A stretch of DNA of 64,000 nucleotides from Vibrio natriegens NBRC 15636 = ATCC 14048 = DSM 759 (GTDB lineage Bacteria > Pseudomonadota > Gammaproteobacteria > Enterobacterales > Vibrionaceae). Below the pieces are notes generated by a model. That model made no database searches. It saw only the letters and a list, made by a program, of their open reading frames with translations, and was not told the DNA's origin. Location: contig NZ_CP141822.1 in assembly GCF_035621455.1 (NCBI RefSeq), positions 1,674,001 through 1,738,000 on the forward strand, written 5' to 3'. Made by a program: the position numbers and the translations under genes. Of the stretch, positions 43,245-51,576 are shown in pieces; position 1 is the stretch's first letter, and every line of letters starts with the position of its first letter.

Positions 43245-45836
43245 TTATTGCGCCAAGAAATCTTGCGCGAAACGCTGCAGTACGCCACCCGCGTTATACA
43301 CGTGAACTTCATCAGCGGTGTCTAGGCGACAGGTAACAGGAACGTCGACTTTTTCGCCGTTGCTGCGTGTGATAACCAAGGCTAAATCAGCGCCCGGCTT
43401 AATCTCGCCAACTACGTCGTAAAGCTCAGTACCATCCAGTTCTAGCGTATTGCGGTTAACACCTGGTTTGAATTGCAGTGGCAGTACGCCCATGCCAACC
43501 AAGTTAGTGCGATGGATACGCTCAAAGCCTTCAGCAACGATTGCTTCTACACCTGCCAATCGAACGCCTTTTGCAGCCCAGTCACGGGATGAACCCTGAC
43601 CGTAATCCGCGCCAGCTACAACAATCAGTGGTTGCTTACGGTTCATGTAAGTTTCAATGGCTTCCCACATGCGAACAACCTGACCTTCTGGCTCAATTCG
43701 AGCTAGAGAACCCTGTACCACTTCGCCGTTTTCTTTCACCATTTCGTTGAACAGTTTCGGGTTAGCAAAGGTCGCACGTTGCGCGGTTAAGTGGTCGCCA
43801 CGGTGGGTTGCGTAAGAGTTAAAGTCCTCTTCAGGAACGCCCATTTTCGCTAGGTATTCACCTGCCGCACTGCTCGCCATGATCGCGTTCGATGGCGATA
43901 GGTGGTCAGTCGTGATGTTGTCACCCAGAACTGCTAAAGGACGCATGCCAGACAGCGTTCTTTCACCCGCTAGTGCACCCTCCCAGTAAGGAGGACGACG
44001 AATGTAAGTGCTCATCGGACGCCAATCGTATAGCGGATTCGAGTTTTGCGCCGCGTCATCCAGTTTGAACATCTGGATGTAAACTTGGTTAAACTGCTCT
44101 GGTTTAACGTGTTTACCAACTACCGCATCGATCTCTTCGTCGCTTGGCCACAAATCATTTAGGTAAATTGGTTTGCCGTTTTGGTCAGTACCAAGCGCAT
44201 CACGCTCGATATCAAAACGAATCGTACCCGCTAGCGCATAAGCGACAACCAACGGTGGTGAAGCCAAGAAAGCTTGCTTCGCGTAAGGGTGGATTCGGCC
44301 ATCAAAGTTACGGTTACCAGACAGTACCGCTGTCGCGTACAAATCGCGATCGATGATCTCTTGCTGAATTTTTGGATCCAACGCACCGCTCATACCGTTA
44401 CAGGTGGTACATGCGTAACCGACGATACCAAAGCCAAGCTTTTCTAGCTCTGGTAATAAGCCTGCTTCTTCCAGGTAAAGACGCGCAACTTTAGAACCCG
44501 GAGCAAATGATGACTTCACCCAAGGTTTACGTACAAGGCCAAGCTCATTGGCTTTCTTCGCGACAAGGCCAGCAGCCACAACGTTTCGTGGATTACTGGT
44601 GTTAGTACACGATGTGATCGCAGCGATGATCACCGCGCCATCTGGCAACTCGCCTTCTTTCTCTTCCCAAGCACCAGAAATGCCACGTTGTGCCAGCTCA
44701 GAAGTAGGCAAACGGCGGTGAGGGTTTGAAGGGCCAGCCATGTTACGGCTTACTGATGACAAATCAAACTCAAGTACACGCTCGTAAACCGCAGTATCAA
44801 GATCATCTGCCCAAAGGCCGGTTTGTTTCGCGTATTTCTCAACTAAGTCGACTTGCTGTTCATCACGACCAGTCAGTTTCAGGTAGTTGATGGTCTGTTC
44901 GTCAATGTAGAACATACCTGCTGTTGCACCGTATTCTGGCGTCATGTTGGAAATGGTTGCGCGGTCACCGATAGTCAGGTCTCGTGCACCTTCGCCAAAG
45001 AATTCAAGGTAAGAAGAAACAACTCGCTCATTACGCAGGAACTCAGTGATCGCCAAAACGATATCCGTTGCGGTAATGCCCGGTTGACGTTTACCCGTCA
45101 GTTTTACACCGACAATATCCGGCAGACGCATCATCGATGGTCGGCCAAGCATTACAGTTTCTGCTTCCAGACCACCCACACCAATCGCGATAACACCAAG
45201 CGCATCAACGTGAGGCGTGTGACTGTCAGTACCTACACAGGTATCCGGGTAAGCAATGCCCTGCTTCGCCTGCACCACTGGAGACATTTTTTCCAGGTTG
45301 ATTTGGTGCATGATACCGTTACCAGCTGGGATTACGCTGACGTTTTCAAATGCGGTTTTACACCACTCGATAAAGTGGAATCGGTCTTCATTTCGGCGCT
45401 CTTCAATCGCACGGTTTTTCTCAAATGCGTCCGGCTCAAACCCTGCGTGTTCTACCGCAAGTGAGTGGTCAACAATAAGCTGTGTTTCAACCACTGGGTT
45501 TACTTTTGCAGGGTCACCGCCCTGATCGGCGATCGCATCGCGAAGACCAGCCAAGTCAACCAGAGCCGTCTGGCCTAAGATGTCGTGACATACGACACGT
45601 GCTGGGTACCAAGGGAAATCGAGATCACGCTTACGCTCAATAAGCTGTTTAAGGCTGTCGGTTAAAACGTTTGGATCGCAGCGTCGTACAAGCTGCTCGG
45701 CAAGAACGCGTGAGGTATAAGGGAGCGTTTCATAGGCTCCAGGAGAAATAGTATTTACGGCTTCGCGGGCATCAAAGTAATCAAGTTGAGTCCCCGGAAG
45801 CGACTTACGATATTGGGTATTAATATTTGTGCTCAT
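43245..45836 (-). CDS. acnD: 2-Methylcitrate dehydratase (Fe/S-dependent AcnD)
   Basis: An 863-aa aconitase-family enzyme. Iron-sulfur cluster cysteines are in SCTNTSNPRNV and GYACTTCNGMSG. It dehydrates 2-methylcitrate to 2-methylaconitate, replacing PrpD in organisms with PrpF. The N-terminus (MSTNINTQYRKSLPGTQLDY) follows a GGAAG site. The partner PrpF follows directly, and prpC precedes it. A 203-codon frame on the opposite strand is a shadow. Length fits AcnD (about 865). Confidence 0.96.
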   Translation of the reverse strand: MSTNINTQYRKSLPGTQLDYFDAREAVNTISPGAYETLPYTSRVLAEQLVRRCDPNVLTDSLKQLIERKRDLDFPWYPARVVCHDILGQTALVDLAGLRDAIADQGGDPAKVNPVVETQLIVDHSLAVEHAGFEPDAFEKNRAIEERRNEDRFHFIEWCKTAFENVSVIPAGNGIMHQINLEKMSPVVQAKQGIAYPDTCVGTDSHTPHVDALGVIAIGVGGLEAETVMLGRPSMMRLPDIVGVKLTGKRQPGITATDIVLAITEFLRNERVVSSYLEFFGEGARDLTIGDRATISNMTPEYGATAGMFYIDEQTINYLKLTGRDEQQVDLVEKYAKQTGLWADDLDTAVYERVLEFDLSSVSRNMAGPSNPHRRLPTSELAQRGISGAWEEKEGELPDGAVIIAAITSCTNTSNPRNVVAAGLVAKKANELGLVRKPWVKSSFAPGSKVARLYLEEAGLLPELEKLGFGIVGYACTTCNGMSGALDPKIQQEIIDRDLYATAVLSGNRNFDGRIHPYAKQAFLASPPLVVAYALAGTIRFDIERDALGTDQNGKPIYLNDLWPSDEEIDAVVGKHVKPEQFNQVYIQMFKLDDAAQNSNPLYDWRPMSTYIRRPPYWEGALAGERTLSGMRPLAVLGDNITTDHLSPSNAIMASSAAGEYLAKMGVPEEDFNSYATHRGDHLTAQRATFANPKLFNEMVKENGEVVQGSLARIEPEGQVVRMWEAIETYMNRKQPLIVVAGADYGQGSSRDWAAKGVRLAGVEAIVAEGFERIHRTNLVGMGVLPLQFKPGVNRNTLELDGTELYDVVGEIKPGADLALVITRSNGEKVDVPVTCRLDTADEVHVYNAGGVLQRFAQDFLAQ

Positions 45837-45979
45837 GGTTTGCTTCCATTCAATCTGTACATCTTGGCCTTCTCCCCATCACTCTAGAAACGTTACTCTA
45901 GAAAAGTTGTTTGGAGACTTGATTGGAGAACTGTTTTTGAGATGTAGTAGTCGTTCTAGTCACCTTTGTGATGAGAAAT

Positions 45980-46021
45980 ACTCCTTCCCCCATGTGGAGA
46001 GAATCGCATAGAGGAAGGAGT
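45980..46021 (-). other. Long-loop hairpin in the prpC-acnD gap
   Basis: ACTCCTTCC and GGAAGGAGT pair as a 9-bp stem around a 24-nt loop in the 191-bp gap between prpC and acnD. Direct repeats of ACTCTAGAAA also lie nearby (about 45889-45905). It could be an mRNA-processing or stability element; no T-run follows, so it is not a standard terminator. Confidence 0.45.
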
Positions 46022-46027
46022 AACGCG

Positions 46028-47170
46028 CTAGCGTTTTTCGATAGGCACCCATTCTTGATGGTCTGGACCTGTGTAATCTGCGCTTGGGCGAATAATACGG
46101 TTGTTCGCGCGTTGCTCATACACGTGTGCAGCCCAACCCGTTAAACGGCTCATCACGAATATCGGAGTGAACAGTTTGGTCGGAATGTCCATAAAGTGGT
46201 AAGCCGATGCATGGAAGAAGTCCGCATTACAGAACAGACCTTTCTCACGCTTCATCACCGATTCAACACGCTCAGATACCGCATATAGGTGTGTGTCACC
46301 CACTTGCTTCGACAGCTCTTCTGACCAGCGCTTGATCAACGCGTTGCGAGGGTCGCTTTCGCGATAAATCGCATGACCAAAGCCCATGATCTTGTCTTTG
46401 TTAGCAAGCATTTGCATGATGTTCGCTTCTGCTTCATCTGGCGTCTGCCAATCTTCAATCATTTCCATCGCCGCTTCGTTTGCGCCACCGTGAAGTGGAC
46501 CACGAAGCGTACCGATTGCCGCAGTAATACAAGAGTGGATGTCTGACAATGTTGATGCACAAACGCGTGCAGCAAATGTTGACGCATTAAACTCATGCTC
46601 TGCGTAAAGGATCAATGAACAGTGCATAACCTGTTTGTGCAGTTCCGTTGGCTCTTTACCAGTCAACAGTTTCAGGAAGTAACCACCGATGCTGTCTTGA
46701 GTCTGATCTTCAGTGTCGATACGTACACCGTCATGACTAAAGCGGTACCAGTAACAGATCATTGCAGGGAATAGCGCAAGCATACGCTCCGTTGATTGCA
46801 GCTGCTCTTCAAAGCTCATTTCCTGCTCTAAGTTACCCAACATTGAACAACCTGTACGCATTACATCCATTGGGTGCGCAGTCGCAGGAATTAGTTCAAG
46901 AGCTTGTTTTAGCTCAGTTGGCAAACCACGAAGACTTAACAGGTGCGTCTTGTAAGCATCGAGTTCTTGTTGATTTGGTAAGTGACCACGTAACAGCAGG
47001 TGCGCCACTTCTTCAAATTGAGCATTATTGGCAAGGTCAGTAATATCGTAGCCGCGATAAGTAAGACCTGTTCCCGTTTTACCGACAGTACATAAAGCTG
47101 TGCTTCCAGCGCTTTGACCACGTAGGCCTGCGCCACCTAACTCTGCTTTCTTTGCTTCAGTTTGAGGCAT
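46028..47170 (-). CDS. prpC: 2-Methylcitrate synthase
   Basis: A 380-aa citrate-synthase-family enzyme that condenses propionyl-CoA with oxaloacetate. The catalytic His is in PLHGGANEAAM and the HAIYRESDPR and GFGHAIY motifs follow. The ATG at 47170 has AAGGAG eight bases upstream; 18 more upstream codons are not family-like. It lies between prpB and acnD on the minus strand. The TNP-like Asp is in FTPIFVMSRLTGWAAH region. Length and order identify PrpC rather than GltA. Confidence 0.95.
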   Translation of the reverse strand: MPQTEAKKAELGGAGLRGQSAGSTALCTVGKTGTGLTYRGYDITDLANNAQFEEVAHLLLRGHLPNQQELDAYKTHLLSLRGLPTELKQALELIPATAHPMDVMRTGCSMLGNLEQEMSFEEQLQSTERMLALFPAMICYWYRFSHDGVRIDTEDQTQDSIGGYFLKLLTGKEPTELHKQVMHCSLILYAEHEFNASTFAARVCASTLSDIHSCITAAIGTLRGPLHGGANEAAMEMIEDWQTPDEAEANIMQMLANKDKIMGFGHAIYRESDPRNALIKRWSEELSKQVGDTHLYAVSERVESVMKREKGLFCNADFFHASAYHFMDIPTKLFTPIFVMSRLTGWAAHVYEQRANNRIIRPSADYTGPDHQEWVPIEKR

Positions 47171-47314
47171 TGTTTGAACTCCTTTTCTATCTGGCTTTGC
47201 TCTCTTTGGAGCGTTTTTATTCACCAGATAATTTTCACGTTATTGGATTGGATAAATTCCGATTATCTCTATCAAATATTTTTCTTGGGCTTCCGTTTAT
47301 TCTTTACTTCCCCG

Positions 47315-48211
47315 CTATTTCCCTTCTGAGAATAGCTGGTCAAGTTTGTCTTCGTATTCGTGGTAATTCAGGTGCTGGTATAGCTCTTTACGTGTCTGCA
47401 TAGAATCAACCAGCGCTTCCTGATTGCCTACTTCTAGCAGGTGCTTGTAAACCGTTTCTGCGGCTTTGTTCATGGCACGGAAAGCACTGAGTGGGTAAAG
47501 CACCATGTCCACTTTCGCTTTTGCCAACTCATCACATCCGTAAAGTGGCGTTGCACCAAACTCGGTAATGTTCGCCAGAATCGGAACATGTTTGCCGGTA
47601 GCTTGTTCAAGCGCATTTGAGAACTGTAGGTATTGATCCAGTTTGTTCATCGCTTCTGGGAAAATCATGTCCGCGCCCGCTTCCACGCAAGCAATCGCTC
47701 GTTCAATCGCGCTGTCCATGCCTTCAACCGCAAGTGCATCGGTACGAGCCATAATCACGAAACTTTCGTCGTTACGCGCATCAACCGCCGCTTTAACACG
47801 GTCTACCATTTCCTGCTGGCTAACAATCGCTTTGTTTGGACGGTGACCACAACGTTTCTGCGCTACCTGATCTTCCATGTGTACTGCAGCCGCGCCTGCT
47901 TTTTCCATTTGTTTGATCGTGCGAGCGATATTGAATGCACCACCAAAACCCGTGTCGATATCCACCAACAATGGCAAATCACAGGCGTTTGTAATGCGGT
48001 TAACGTCCACCAACACGTCATTGAGTGTGGTGATGCCTAAGTCTGGCAAACCGTATGAAGCATTTGCAATACCGCCACCAGACAAGTAAATCGCTTGATG
48101 CCCCAGGTTTTTCGCCATCATGGCGCAGTATGGGTTAACGGTACCGACAATTTGTAGCGGATTGTTTTGTTCAATGGCGAGTCTGAACTTCGCCCCCGGT
48201 GTTAAGCTCAT
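47315..48211 (-). CDS. prpB: 2-Methylisocitrate lyase
   Basis: A 298-aa PEP-mutase/isocitrate-lyase superfamily enzyme that splits 2-methylisocitrate to pyruvate and succinate. The catalytic-loop motif is [12 protein letters not shown] (Cys-Gly-His), with substrate residues in [18 protein letters not shown]. The ATG at 48211 follows AGAAGGAATTC. It is the first enzyme gene after the GntR regulator (12 bp apart), in a standard PrpB position. Confidence 0.95.
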   Translation of the reverse strand: MSLTPGAKFRLAIEQNNPLQIVGTVNPYCAMMAKNLGHQAIYLSGGGIANASYGLPDLGITTLNDVLVDVNRITNACDLPLLVDIDTGFGGAFNIARTIKQMEKAGAAAVHMEDQVAQKRCGHRPNKAIVSQQEMVDRVKAAVDARNDESFVIMARTDALAVEGMDSAIERAIACVEAGADMIFPEAMNKLDQYLQFSNALEQATGKHVPILANITEFGATPLYGCDELAKAKVDMVLYPLSAFRAMNKAAETVYKHLLEVGNQEALVDSMQTRKELYQHLNYHEYEDKLDQLFSEGK

Positions 48212-48223
48212 GACGAATTCCTT

Positions 48224-48943
48224 CTAGTCTTTATCTAAACTTTCAGTTTCTGTATGAATAATCTGCGATTGGATGAGTTTTCGACTCCCAGAGATGTGTC
48301 GTCTCATTAACATTTCTGCAAGTTCTTCATCGCGATTACGAATGGCTTCCAAAATATATTTGTGTTCGTTGAGTGCTTCGTTTGGACGAGATTGCGAACG
48401 TGGTGACTGATAACGATACATGCGCAGTAAGTGATACAACTCATCACACAACAAAGTAATCAACTTGCTATTTCGGCTTGCCTGAATAATGCGATAGTGG
48501 AAATCAAAGTCACCATGCTGGTGGAAGTAGGAAGAGCCTTCTACCTGGTCAATATGCTTCGAATGTGTCGACAATAGCATTTCTAAGCTCAATAGCTCTT
48601 CTTGGGTAATATGGCGAGCCGCAAGCCTTGCAGCCATCCCTTCTAGCGCTTCTCGTACCGAGTAAAGCTCAATCAGCTTTTCTGGTGAAAAGGTCGTGAC
48701 TCTCGCTCCAACATGCGGGATACGTTCAATCAGACCCAAACCTTCCAAACGCATCAGCGCTTCACGTAAAGGCCCTCGGCTGACTTGATATTTCCTGGCA
48801 AGCTCTGGCTCTGAGATTTTACTCCCCGGCGCAACATCACCGTTTACGATAACTTCTATCAAAGACTCCGTCAGTGTTTCAGACTTGGTGTGTTCTTTCT
48901 CAGAAGCTATCACTTTATAACGAGCTTTTAACTCAGAGTTCAT
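48224..48943 (-). CDS. prpR: GntR/FCD-family transcriptional regulator of the prp operon
   Basis: A 239-aa FadR-subfamily regulator. Winged helix: residues about 24-86, with ISEPELARKYQVSRGPLREA. The FCD ligand-binding domain (about residues 90-220) has the expected helices and likely metal-binding acidic/His residues (e.g. HGDFDFHYRII). It is transcribed with prpB-prpC-acnD-prpF-prpE, so it very likely senses a methylcitrate-cycle intermediate. The DNA upstream holds several palindromes with the TGTCGAC core. It is not the sigma-54 type PrpR of E. coli. The symbol is used functionally. Confidence 0.88.
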   Translation of the reverse strand: MNSELKARYKVIASEKEHTKSETLTESLIEVIVNGDVAPGSKISEPELARKYQVSRGPLREALMRLEGLGLIERIPHVGARVTTFSPEKLIELYSVREALEGMAARLAARHITQEELLSLEMLLSTHSKHIDQVEGSSYFHQHGDFDFHYRIIQASRNSKLITLLCDELYHLLRMYRYQSPRSQSRPNEALNEHKYILEAIRNRDEELAEMLMRRHISGSRKLIQSQIIHTETESLDKD

Positions 48944-48971
48944 ATTCAGGCACTCACATCAATGACACCGA

Positions 48972-49139
48972 AATGTCTACAATTCCTTAACCTAAATATA
49001 AAATAAACGATCAAAGTGTCGACAATCAAGTAAATTGTCGACACTTTAGACTAAGGTCTTATTAAAAAATCGGATATAAACGAAATATAAGCGGGATGAT
49101 AGGTAAAATTGTCATACGAAAACCTTGATTGTCGACAAT
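48972..49139. promoter_or_regulatory. Cluster of GntR operator-like palindromes upstream of the prp operon
   Basis: Four related sites occur in 170 bp: AATGTCTACAAT (48972-48983), AGTGTCGACAAT (49015-49026), ATTGTCGACACT (49034-49045) and a perfect ATTGTCGACAAT (49128-49139). The central TGTCGACA core is typical of FCD-type GntR operators. Their clustering in front of the regulator gene strongly suggests autoregulation and control of the operon. Confidence 0.78.
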
Positions 49140-49209
49140 TAATCTACTGTTATCTATTTGATTATTAATAATTACGTTTGGGTAGATAAACAGATATTGA
49201 GTTACAACT

Positions 49210-49611
49210 TCATTCTTTGGGCTCAAATTGCTCAAAGACTTGTTGCCCGGTCATCGTTTTGGAATCCGGATGGAGTTCGTAATACCCCGGTTTTTCGTCG
49301 GTAAAGATTTCCAAGGTCAGCTTAAAATTGGGGTTGTCGAACAATCCCGCAGATAAGATGTACTCATTGCTGGACAGCAAATGGTAGAACAGGTTCGAGC
49401 CACACTCGCCACAGAAACCTCTTACTGCCCACTCAGAAGACTGATAACGCTTAGGTTCCGAGCCTTTAAATGTGACGTCTGAGCCACAGTGCACCGCATG
49501 AAATGCACCGCTCGTCCATTTTCGGCACATGGAACAATGACATAAGCTGACTTCATTATTTGGTTCTGCAATAACTTCAATTGCACCACATAAACATGTC
49601 CCTCTCATCAT
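49210..49611 (-). CDS. GFA/CENP-V domain protein (glutathione-dependent formaldehyde-activating family)
   Basis: A 133-aa zinc-binding protein of the GFA fold. Cysteines of the zinc sites are in GTCLCGAIEV, CHCSMCRKW and FCGECGSNLFY. Family members are named after Gfa but often have unknown substrates; a link to formaldehyde is not proven here. Two adjacent ATG codons (49611, 49608) share an AAGGAG site, with spacing slightly favouring the second. It is a single gene divergent from tctC. Confidence 0.85.
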   Translation of the reverse strand: MMRGTCLCGAIEVIAEPNNEVSLCHCSMCRKWTSGAFHAVHCGSDVTFKGSEPKRYQSSEWAVRGFCGECGSNLFYHLLSSNEYILSAGLFDNPNFKLTLEIFTDEKPGYYELHPDSKTMTGQQVFEQFEPKE

Positions 49612-49843
49612 TTCGCTCCTTTGCTATTTTGGTGCGTTTATTATGGTTGGTTTCTGTTCACTTCGCGTGTTCTGGCGTGAACTTTATGAACAAAATCCCC
49701 ACTATGCCCAATATTCTCTTTATCTACCTTTTGCAGACATGTCGTTAACACTTAATTAACCTTTCAACAAAGTTCAGATTCAATGCTGAAACAACAATAA
49801 GACTCATCAACAGAATAGAGTCACTCACATAAGGAACGTGAAC

Positions 49844-50815
49844 ATGTTAAAGGTAATCAAACCAACGCTCGCCGCATCTATCATCGCAGCTTCATTTTCA
49901 TTTAACGCTTTTGCTGCCGATATAGAAAAAGTGCATTTCCTCATTCCTGGTGGTGCCGGTGGCGGCTGGGATATGACAGCACGCGGTACGGGTGATGTTT
50001 TAATCAAATCAGACATCGTTGAAACCGTATCATTTCAAAACCTATCTGGTGGCGGCGGCGGTAAAGCCATTGCTCACTTGATTGAAACGGCGGATCGCCA
50101 AGAAGACACGCTAATGGTGAACTCAACACCAATCGTAGTACGATCTCTTAGCGGTATTTTCCCACAATCCTTCCGTGACCTAACCCCTGTTGCTGCAACT
50201 GTTGCAGACTACGGTGCTATTGTTGCGTCTGCAGACTCGCCATATAACTCTTGGGAAGATGCAGTAAAAGCGTTTGAAGAAAACCCACGTAAAGTGAAGA
50301 TCGCTGGCGGCTCAGCTCGCGGTTCGATGGACCACCTAGTTATTGCGGCCGCATTTAAAGGCGAAGGTTTTGACGCACGTAAAGTCCGTTACATCGGCTA
50401 CGATGCGGGCGGTAAAGCGATGGCTGCGCTACTTTCTGGCGAAACCCAACTCCTTTCAACGGGCTTAGGCGAAGTACTTGAAATGTCTAAATCTGGACAA
50501 GTTAAAGTGCTGGCTATTACTGCTCCTAAGCGATTAGATGCAGCGCCAAACATTCCAACTCTGACTGAATACGGCAATGAAACTGTCTTTGCTAACTGGC
50601 GTGGTTTCTTCGCTGCACCAGGAACCAGCCAAGAGAAAATCGACGAATGGAATTCTGCATTCACCAAGATGTACAAAACGGATGAATGGCAAGTCGTTCG
50701 TGACCGTAATGGCTGGATCGACAACTATAAAGCGGATAAAGATTTCTTCGCGTTCCTTGAAGATCAAGAGAAGCAAATGGGTGATCTAATGCGCGAATTA
50801 GGTTTCCTTCAGTAG
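49844..50815 (+). CDS. tctC: Tripartite tricarboxylate transporter, periplasmic binding protein TctC
   Basis: A 323-aa Bug/TctC-family binding protein. The signal peptide is cleaved after AFAA; the mature part has the FLIPGGAGGGWDMTARG beta-alpha motif and the Asp in VRYIGYDAGGKAMAALLSGE region that contact carboxylates. The ATG at 49844 has AAGGAA seven bases upstream; a GTG two codons earlier is possible. It captures a tricarboxylate-like acid in the periplasm for TctAB. It is separated from tctB by a hairpin, an operator-like palindrome and 247 bp. Confidence 0.92.
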   Translation: MLKVIKPTLAASIIAASFSFNAFAADIEKVHFLIPGGAGGGWDMTARGTGDVLIKSDIVETVSFQNLSGGGGGKAIAHLIETADRQEDTLMVNSTPIVVRSLSGIFPQSFRDLTPVAATVADYGAIVASADSPYNSWEDAVKAFEENPRKVKIAGGSARGSMDHLVIAAAFKGEGFDARKVRYIGYDAGGKAMAALLSGETQLLSTGLGEVLEMSKSGQVKVLAITAPKRLDAAPNIPTLTEYGNETVFANWRGFFAAPGTSQEKIDEWNSAFTKMYKTDEWQVVRDRNGWIDNYKADKDFFAFLEDQEKQMGDLMRELGFLQ

Positions 50816-50823
50816 CAGTAAAC

Positions 50824-50878
50824 GGGGCTATTTCTCCAATACCAAGCCAGTAATGAAACCTGATTTGGTAATAGCCCC
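50824..50878 (+). other. Composite stem-loop after tctC
   Basis: GGGGCTAT pairs with ATAGCCCC (8 bp), with an inner TACCAA/TTGGTA stem. No T-run follows, so it is more likely an mRNA-stabilising or partial-attenuation element that raises the amount of the binding protein relative to TctBA. Confidence 0.55.
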
Positions 50879-50915
50879 ACCTGTATTTGCACTCTAAGTT
50901 TCACCGTGTATGGGC

Positions 50916-50927
50916 ATTGTCGACAAT
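50916..50927. promoter_or_regulatory. Prp-type GntR operator inside the tct operon
   Basis: An exact copy of ATTGTCGACAAT, the same 12-mer as at 49128-49139, lies 136 bp before the tctB start. A given 12-mer is expected about 0.004 times per 64 kb by chance. It suggests control of tctBA by the prp GntR regulator. Confidence 0.65.
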
Positions 50928-51062
50928 TATTTCGGCATACACACTCCTTTGTTTATTGATTGATAAGCGGATCGGCTAGCAGCGAAATGCTTAATTGTTA
51001 ATGAATTACCTTGCTCATTAACGCCCATATACGGTCTTTTCTACCTTCGTTAGGAGTTGAAG

Positions 51063-51557
51063 ATGTCTCGTTCAACCAATTTTTTTACCAAAGAAAACTT
51101 GCTCTGCCGCGATCGCGTCGGTGCGATGATCTTTTTACTTTTCTGTCTGGGCTACGGTTTCCAAACTTCTCAAATCGCATTGTTTCCTGGAGATGAATAT
51201 GAACCGTTCACCGCTCGCACATTGCCGACAATTCTGACGTACATCGGTATCGGTTTAGCACTTTTACTGTTGGTCACCGGCCAGCCGGATAAGAAAAGTG
51301 GTGCTGTGTTGACGTTCAACTGGAAGCTGCTGATCTCATTTTTAGTGTTAATGGCACTATATGGCGTTGGCCTAACTTATCTGGGATTTGTGTTGGCGAC
51401 CGGTTTCTTCCTTCTAGCAGGCTTTTACTTACTTGGTGAAAGACGTAAGCCGATTTTGTTTGGCGCTTCTTTCCCGTTTGTTATCGCCTTTTATTTATTG
51501 CTGACTCAAGGTTTAGATATCTACCTTGAGCCTGGTTTGATTTTTACCATCTGGTAA
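51063..51557 (+). CDS. tctB: Tripartite tricarboxylate transporter small subunit TctB
   Basis: A 164-aa, four-span inner-membrane protein, the small permease subunit. Hydrophobic spans include MIFLLFCLGYGFQTSQIALF and VLATGFFLLAGFYLLGERRK. The ATG at 51063 has TAGGAG six bases upstream; a TTG two codons earlier is less likely. It is 19 bp before tctA. TctB is poorly conserved, so the call rests on topology and position. Confidence 0.88.
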   Translation: MSRSTNFFTKENLLCRDRVGAMIFLLFCLGYGFQTSQIALFPGDEYEPFTARTLPTILTYIGIGLALLLLVTGQPDKKSGAVLTFNWKLLISFLVLMALYGVGLTYLGFVLATGFFLLAGFYLLGERRKPILFGASFPFVIAFYLLLTQGLDIYLEPGLIFTIW

Positions 51558-51576
51558 CCAAAGAAAGGAAAGAGTT

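Noticed and set aside
44853..45464. 203-codon plus-strand frame opposite acnD
   Set aside because: A shadow of acnD codon usage; the translated sequence is Cys/His/Thr-rich and not family-like.
49656..49682. GTTCAC...GTGAAC inverted repeat upstream of tctC
   Set aside because: Short arms with a 15-bp gap; too common to interpret.
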